The notes under the pieces were generated by a model. The model was not told the DNA's origin and did no database searches. It saw only the letters and a list, made by a program, of their open reading frames with translations. A stretch of 64,000 nucleotides of DNA from Ascaphus truei (Eukaryota; Chordata; Amphibia; Anura; Ascaphidae). Of this stretch, positions 58,847-64,000 are shown piece by piece (position 1 is the first letter of the stretch; each line of letters starts with the position of its first letter). Both the position numbers and the translations under genes were made by a program. The stretch lies in assembly GCA_036426205.1 (NCBI GenBank), contig CM071579.1, forward strand, positions 17,404,267-17,468,266. The letters are read 5' to 3'.

Positions 58847-59744
58847 TATATATATATACACATGTTGAAATGAGAAATAAATTGAGACATGTAAATGTGG
58901 GGTTTGTCGGTGCACTATTTTTTCGTTTCCGTCCTCCTGTGTGGCTTTTGTCTCCTGCCAGTGTCGGGCCTGCTACAAGAGGAAGTGATGCTTCATTTCT
59001 GTTTTTTTACCAGAAGTGCAAAATTATCAGTCAGTGGTGGTTTTTCGGCCCAATATTCCTCTTAAAAACTACAAGTATGGATTCATGTACCTGGCAGGAT
59101 TTTACATTAAATATTGGATTCCAGCAGGTGTTTTTAAAATGGGAACATTCATGGAAATCAACCCCTTCACTGCCAAAGGGGATAAGGCAGTCGTGCTTTT
59201 GACTGGGTCAAAGGCCCTAGTTTAGAACCCAAGATATGGGTTGCACTCCTCTTCTGGAGTATAACGTTATTCTGCCTTATTTTAACATGTGGCTTTATAG
59301 ATTTTTTTTTTTTTTAGTATACATTTTGGCGTTCTAGTTTTCGCACTAAAGGACAGGAACAGATGAAACATAAGACGAACTGTCAGAGGCCAGCAATACA
59401 CTGGCCTAACACTGAAAGGCTTTGTTGTTAAAAAATAATAGGAATAAAACATGATGCAGTGAAAGAGGATGGTGATTTGTGGACTCTGGTTTCAACATAA
59501 CCCCGTCTAATTATTTAGATACACGATTAGCTTATAGCATGAGTGAATGCATTGCAAGCCTCTCCGATAGAATAGGGGATAATAGAAATGCAATAAAAAA
59601 GGGTGGAGATTTATAAACAAACACGCTGCAGGCCACGGACAGCGAAGGTGTAGGACGATGATAACACCAACTCGTTTATATAATGAAGGGGTATATTATT
59701 ATTAACTTTACATATAACTTCAGACCTCTCTGGTAGTGAAAGTG

Positions 59745-59747
<3 letters not shown>

Positions 59748-59800
<53 letters not shown>
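59748..59800. repeat. (TA)n microsatellite
   Basis: About 26 TA units, followed by CACACAC. Confidence 0.97.
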
Positions 59801-59807
<7 letters not shown>

Positions 59808-60196
59808 TATACAAAATAACAGTACTAATCCAAAAGTTTGGAGCGGGTGCTTCAGTCAACGTACTAAACTGTATTATGCGGAAGGGTCAGAAAACCAATA
59901 CACCAAAAGGTACAATAAATGTGTCGTTACTAGCTGAACTAGTTTAAGTCCTCTCTGGGATCTTCCTCGGGGTCGTGTGGTCCCAGAGGACCGAATCGTT
60001 TTTTTTTCTTCTATAGTGGACGATAAATTATCATTTTTCTGATACCTTGACATAAGTGTTGTGTCCGAGTCATTAGAGCCAGGTGGAGTCTTATATATTT
60101 AATAAACATTATTATGAATGCATGAAGTAGCCACATAGGTGTTTTTATTTTTAATATAGGAGTGCCTGTTATTTTGTATATAGTTATATTCATTTT

Positions 60197-60775
60197 AGAG
60201 CTCTCTGGCAGGGAAGGGGTGTAATATATTATAAATAGGCTGTCTCTGGCAGGGAAGGGGTGTAATATATTATAAATAGGCTGTCTCTGGCAGGGAAGGG
60301 GGTATAATATATTATATATAGGGTGTCGCAGGCAGGGGAGGGATATATAATATAATATATATATAGGTGTCCCTGGCAGGGGAGGGGTATATATTATATA
60401 GGGTGTCTCTGTCAGGGGTATATAATATATAGGTATCTCTGGCAGGGAAGGAGTATAATATATTATGTCTCTGGCAGGGAAGGAGTTTAATATATTATAT
60501 ATAGGGTGTCTGGAAGGGAAGGAGTATAATATATTATATATAGGATGTATATAAGGGGTTTAATATAGTATATATAAAGGTGTCTCTGGCAGGGAAGGGG
60601 TATAATAAATATAGGATGTCTGACAGGGAAGGGGTATAATATAACATATATATCTGGCAGGGAGGGGTATAATATATTATATATAGGTGTCTCTGGCAGC
60701 GAGGGGTATAATATATTATATATAGGTGTCTCTGGCAGGGGAGGGGTATGATATATTATATATAGGATGTGTGTA
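60197..60775. repeat. About 41-bp minisatellite, GGCAGGGAAGGGGTATAATA
   Basis: About 13 diverged units of TGTCTCTGGCAGGGAAGGGG plus TATAATATATTATATATAGG, period about 38-43. It lies in intron 1, about 120 bp downstream of the first exon of ARL14EP. The open frame on the - strand (about 60490-60840) is due to the repeat. Confidence 0.93.
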
Positions 60776-60892
60776 TATGTATATAAGGGGTATATAATAA
60801 TAATATGAGTTAGTATAGTGAGGTAACAGGTGACTTTCTCCTCACACTCGGTGTAACTGACTATGTGAGTATGCTGCGTGCCCCTCACTTAC

Positions 60893-60961
60893 TTTTCCGT
60901 GTGGCTTCTTCTTGCCGTGCATGGTATAGCTGCCGCTGTTAGGCTCCCGCGCCGCCGCCAT
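60893..60961 (-). CDS. Possible upstream ORF of ARL14EP (exon 1 part)
   Basis: On - the frame reads MAAAREPNSGSYTMHGKKKP, then HGK, to the donor after GGAAAA. Joined to the inferred exon 2 start it would add VALNK and stop at TAA (55706-55704), 28 codons in all, one base before the ARL14EP ATG. The first ATG has G at +4 but T at -3; a second in-frame ATG lies at 60922. No known protein was recognised. It could be a regulatory uORF or chance. Confidence 0.4.
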
Positions 60962-61185
60962 TAACAGAGCCCGCCTTTCTCTGACGCACTTACAAACACA
61001 GGTCATAGAGACGCGGAAGCCGGCGCTAGGGGGGTAGAAGGGCGGCAGGTTTGGCACGGCCCAGCCTGTCTGAGTCTCAGCTCTATGATCCGTGGCTGTG
61101 CTTCCATGGCAACGGTGCGAGACGCTGGGTCCCAGAGGCTCAGTGCGCTGTGCCTGACTCCTAACTGCCCCGCACAATAACTGCC
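60893..61185 (-). promoter_or_regulatory. ARL14EP: ARL14EP first exon and CpG-rich promoter region
   Basis: A CpG-rich segment (for example GCGCCGCCGCC, GACGCGGAAGCCGGCG) that ends on the - strand in GGAAAA and a GTAAGT donor. It lies upstream of ARL14EP in the correct orientation, so it is the likely non-coding first exon plus core promoter. On - it contains ATGGCGGCGGC (ATG at 60961), which opens an ORF that continues through the donor. The transcription start is not visible; no clear TATA box is present, as usual for CpG-island promoters. Confidence 0.65.
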
Positions 61186-61700
61186 CCTCAGATTAGTCAG
61201 ATACTATTTCCTAACTGCCCCTCACATACTATTTCCTAACTACCCCAAACAATAACTGCCCCTCACGTACTTTTTCCGAACTGCCCCTCACAAGAACTGC
61301 CCCTCAGATACTATTTCCTATCTGCCCTTCACAATAACTGCCCCCTCAAATACTATTTCCTAACTGCCCCTCACAATAACTGCCCCTCAGATACTATTTC
61401 CTAACTGCCCCTCACAATAACTGCCCCTCACAATAACTGCCCCATAGATACTGTACTATTTTCTAACTGCCCCATAGATACTATTTCCTAACTGCCCCTC
61501 ACAATAACTGCCCCTCAGATACTATTTCCTAACTGCCCCTCACAATAACTGCCCCTCAGATACTATTTCCTAACTGCCCCTCACAATAACTGCCCCCTCA
61601 GATACTATTTCCTAACTGCCCCTCACAATAACGCCCCCCCTCAGATACTATTTCCTAACTGCCCCTCACAATAACTACCCCCCTCAGACACTATTTCATA
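61186..61700. repeat. 41-bp minisatellite, CTAACTGCCCCTCACAATAA
   Basis: About 12 units of CTAACTGCCCCTCACAATAA plus CTGCCCCTCAGATACTATTTC, period 41 with deletions. It abuts the upstream side of the ARL14EP first exon. Confidence 0.95.
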
Positions 61701-63232
61701 CAATACTATTCCTGCCTAACTAAAACTGACAGGATTTACCTCTAATCAAATGTGTGTGTTTTTTTTTTAAATTTTATACGGTTCAATTAAGGCCCCCCAA
61801 AGTGACATGCTGGGGGGTTCAAAAGAAACCTCCCCTACAAAAAAAAAAAAAAAAACATTCTGATTTCAGAGTGAGGCTGTTACAAACAGTATGAAGTACT
61901 AAGATACATTATATTTGGAAGAGCTGAGCTTACTAAATGTCAATGTAGTTTTAGTTCTGGGACCCAGTGATATTGAGTTAAATGCCCTCTGAATTCAAAT
62001 GACAGCAAGTTTATGATACCCTGTGGCCAATAAAAACTGATACTGTTTTTAGTGAGTGAGACTCCCACGAAATGAGTGTGACCTCAGAAGGTGTTGTCAA
62101 GGCCGGACATTGTAATGGACATTTTAATGGAAACCGTATGTTTTCAATGATTGAGACTGCTGAAGTCTATTATGGGACTTATTAAGCTAAAAGTTAGTGA
62201 CACTATACTGACTTCTAATCCGACTGATTTTACTTTGGCTAAAAAATTGTAGTTGAACACAAAAACACAGCTCTATCCAGACGAAGGCCATTGTGCCCAA
62301 AATTTTTTCAAGGAAATCTTAATGTCCAAGGACATAAATCAGTGAGGTTTGGGATTTATGGAACAAACAAACAATGGCATTTTAATGAAAAAGTACTAAT
62401 TGTTATTGGTGAGACTTCAAACCAGTGGGACTTACAGGGAAGTTTACCTTCCTGGAACAAAACTAGTGCAATTTCAGGGTTACGCACCCAAAAATGTAAT
62501 TTTCAAGGAAAAATAGTGAATTGTATCATTCAGTTGCAAGTGATGAATTTGAGACTTCTAAATACCACTGACTCATGGAAATGTGATCTCATTGCTTTCC
62601 TTATATAAAAGGCAATAACTTTGAAGCAGCTAGAAATTTCAACAGGGCAAGAGACATTTCTTGTGCTTTTTTCCATCATTTGAATATTTTCCCATAAATT
62701 CACCCAAACCCTGCCGCAGTCTCTTAACCCTTTCACTGCAGAATGTGCTACAGGCCCCCATTGCAGCTAAAAAGGATCTTCAGGGCAAAAAGTACCTACG
62801 TATAGCGTATGGGAAGAATAGAAAAAATATAGAGTGCAAAAACATTTCTTGAAAGAAAAACGAGTATAGGTAAAGCGGAAAAATATGTAGTGACACTGAC
62901 AAGATATCTCTGGGGTGAATATCAGAGTAGTGTCAAGGAACCTCTGCAAATCTCCACTCCTCACATGGAATCCAAGTTCAAAAAAGGAGAAACAAATCGG
63001 ACTTAGCGTAATATTGTGTTATAAAAAATGGTGGAACAACCCAATTCCATTTCAGTCACATAGAAAAGTTATCTTTTGAGTCTCACAACATATTTTTCCA
63101 TTATACAGTATTCATTTTTATTTGAACAAATGGTTTTGCACGCTATATTTTTCTATTTGTCCCCATGCGCTAAAGGCACTGGGTGAGCGTGCGACTCACC
63201 TTGCCTGCGGGAGTCGCTGAGTGATAGATATT
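61701..63232. other. Intergenic DNA, nothing recognised
   Basis: Unassigned, CpG-poor, with a T9 run near 61759 and an A17-like run near 61840. No FSHB exon or other coding match was seen. Confidence 0.5.
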
Positions 63233-63780
63233 TGTTAATATATATTTCAGTAACCATTTTGTCTCCCCTTGTCCCTATTTTACGTTTAAGTGTAATGCTT
63301 TAAAACTTGACCAGATGCGCTGGCAAGATGCCTAGAACTTTTAACCCTGAAGATAAGGGAAGAATGTTAGCTTGTTAGATTTTACAAACAAAGCCTTACT
63401 CCCTCACACTCCTTGTCCCTCCCTTAGACTCCCTTTCTCACTCCCTAGGAGAAATGGAATGCATATATGTAAGCAACATTTAATCTATGTTAGTATAAAT
63501 CATGTAGAGAGAATATCATCAAATACCTCTCAGACGCTTCAGCAAAATACCTCTTAGACACTTTTTGCCTATATAACCCTGCTTGTAATCTCTAATAAAC
63601 AGTCAAGTGATTTGATGAAGAGCTACACGTGTCTCATTCATTTTGCTCGACTCCAGGCCTGATGTTCTCTGTCTAGCACATTGAATATCTATGAGACATC
63701 TCTCGAGAGAGCTTTCGAAATTCCGTGGAGAGGAACGCCTGCTGCGGGGCAGATAGGCACAAAAGAATTATATATTAACA
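63233..63780 (+). mobile_element. Retroviral-type 5' LTR
   Basis: 548 bp from TGTTAATATA to TATATTAACA, perfect 10-bp inverted termini with the canonical TG...CA ends. Inside are TATATAA at 63570-63576 and AATAAA at 63594-63599, in the usual U3-R order. It is followed after two bases by a primer-binding site. It belongs to an endogenous retrovirus-like element whose body lies beyond the window, so completeness and activity cannot be judged. Confidence 0.82.
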
Positions 63781-63782
63781 TC

Positions 63783-63800
63783 TGGTGTCAAGAAGTGGGA
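63783..63800 (+). other. Primer-binding site, tRNA-Leu-like
   Basis: TGGTGTCAAGAAGTGGGA is complementary to the 3' end of vertebrate tRNA-Leu(CAG) (TGGTGTCAGAAGTGGGA) apart from one extra A. It lies two bases after the LTR, as in retroviruses. tRNA-Leu priming is the feature that names the ERV-L group, but priming alone does not prove membership. Confidence 0.7.
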
Positions 63801-64000
63801 CCGGGTCTCAGTGGGGTAAGTACGAGATATACATTTTATCCGTCTTATATTACCAGTGTCACCTGATCCAGAACGAGACCCCTACATTTAGTTGTGAGTG
63901 ATAATAAATCTCTGGTTATGCCTCCAGGAAACATGAGAAGGCATAAGACCTGGAAGTGACATATCGGGGTTAGAGTCCCTGATCATACTGTATATAAATA
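63801..64000 (+). mobile_element. ERV leader, truncated by window end
   Basis: A GG|GTAAGTAC splice-donor-like site lies at 63816, as in retroviral leaders. No gag start could be recognised before the window ends. Confidence 0.5.

Larger units (their letters stand above)
55722..60892 (-). other. ARL14EP: ARL14EP intron 1 (5.2 kb)
   Basis: Runs from a GTAAGT donor (60892-60887) to the AG at 55722. It contains a Tigger-like MITE, GA-rich and TA microsatellites and a 41-bp minisatellite. The segments 56400-57980 and 58860-59740 show no gene. Confidence 0.8.

Noticed and set aside
58556..59202. 196-codon + strand and 119-codon - strand ORFs rich in Arg/Gly or Ser/Pro
   Set aside because: A GA-rich tandem repeat generates them; no non-repetitive conserved part.
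60487..60888. 133-codon - strand ORF in ARL14EP intron 1
   Set aside because: It translates the 41-bp minisatellite.
1..64000. tRNA, rRNA, CRISPR arrays, bacterial operons
   Set aside because: No cloverleaf with A and B boxes, no regularly spaced direct repeats with unique spacers and no prokaryote-type gene packing were seen.

Overview
This is a gene-poor, repeat-rich piece of a vertebrate nuclear genome, most likely from a frog or other amphibian. The genes are split by introns with GT/AG borders. CpG is depleted over most of the window. The filler is a dense, mixed set of transposons: foldback hAT-type MITEs, TTAA- and TA-flanked MITEs, Penelope-like, CR1/L2-like and chromovirus Ty3/gypsy retroelements, a Tc1 copy and a retroviral-type LTR. 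The species assignment is an inference from this repeat mix and cannot be proven by eye.

Two host genes are supported, in convergent orientation. The last three coding exons of MPPED2 lie on the + strand (5561-5676, 11989-12102, 12417-12535), followed by a long 3' UTR. The complete coding region of ARL14EP lies on the - strand (55702-55286, 53879-53749, 52073-51845; 258 codons plus stop), with a CpG-rich first exon and promoter near 60.9-61.2 kb. MPPED2 next to ARL14EP in tail-to-tail orientation is the order known on human 11p14, which supports both calls. The earlier MPPED2 exons must lie before position 1. FSHB, the expected next gene past ARL14EP, was not seen.

Layout. 1-1600: decayed Penelope-like reverse transcriptase split by a MITE. 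1600-3700: alternating GT/TATACACGTG minisatellite and a 45-G homopolymer. 3.7-13.7 kb: MPPED2 3' half, with a composite repeat, a long inverted repeat and a LINE scrap in its introns. 13.7-28.6 kb: MITEs, microsatellites and LINE tails. 28.6-32.7 kb: mosaic of broken gypsy chromovirus, Penelope and Tc1 pieces. 33-36 kb: more MITE and LINE remnants. About 35.9-47 kb: an odd block with no CpG depletion, no microsatellites and no readable ORFs. 47.4-50.5 kb: two CR1-like LINEs in opposite orientation. 51-61.2 kb: ARL14EP. 61.2-63.2 kb: minisatellite and unassigned DNA. 63.2-64 kb: the 5' LTR, primer-binding site and leader of a retrovirus-like element that runs off the window.

No tRNA, rRNA, CRISPR or prokaryote-type gene was found. 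The very long ORFs in the first 3.6 kb are products of repeat periodicity, not genes.
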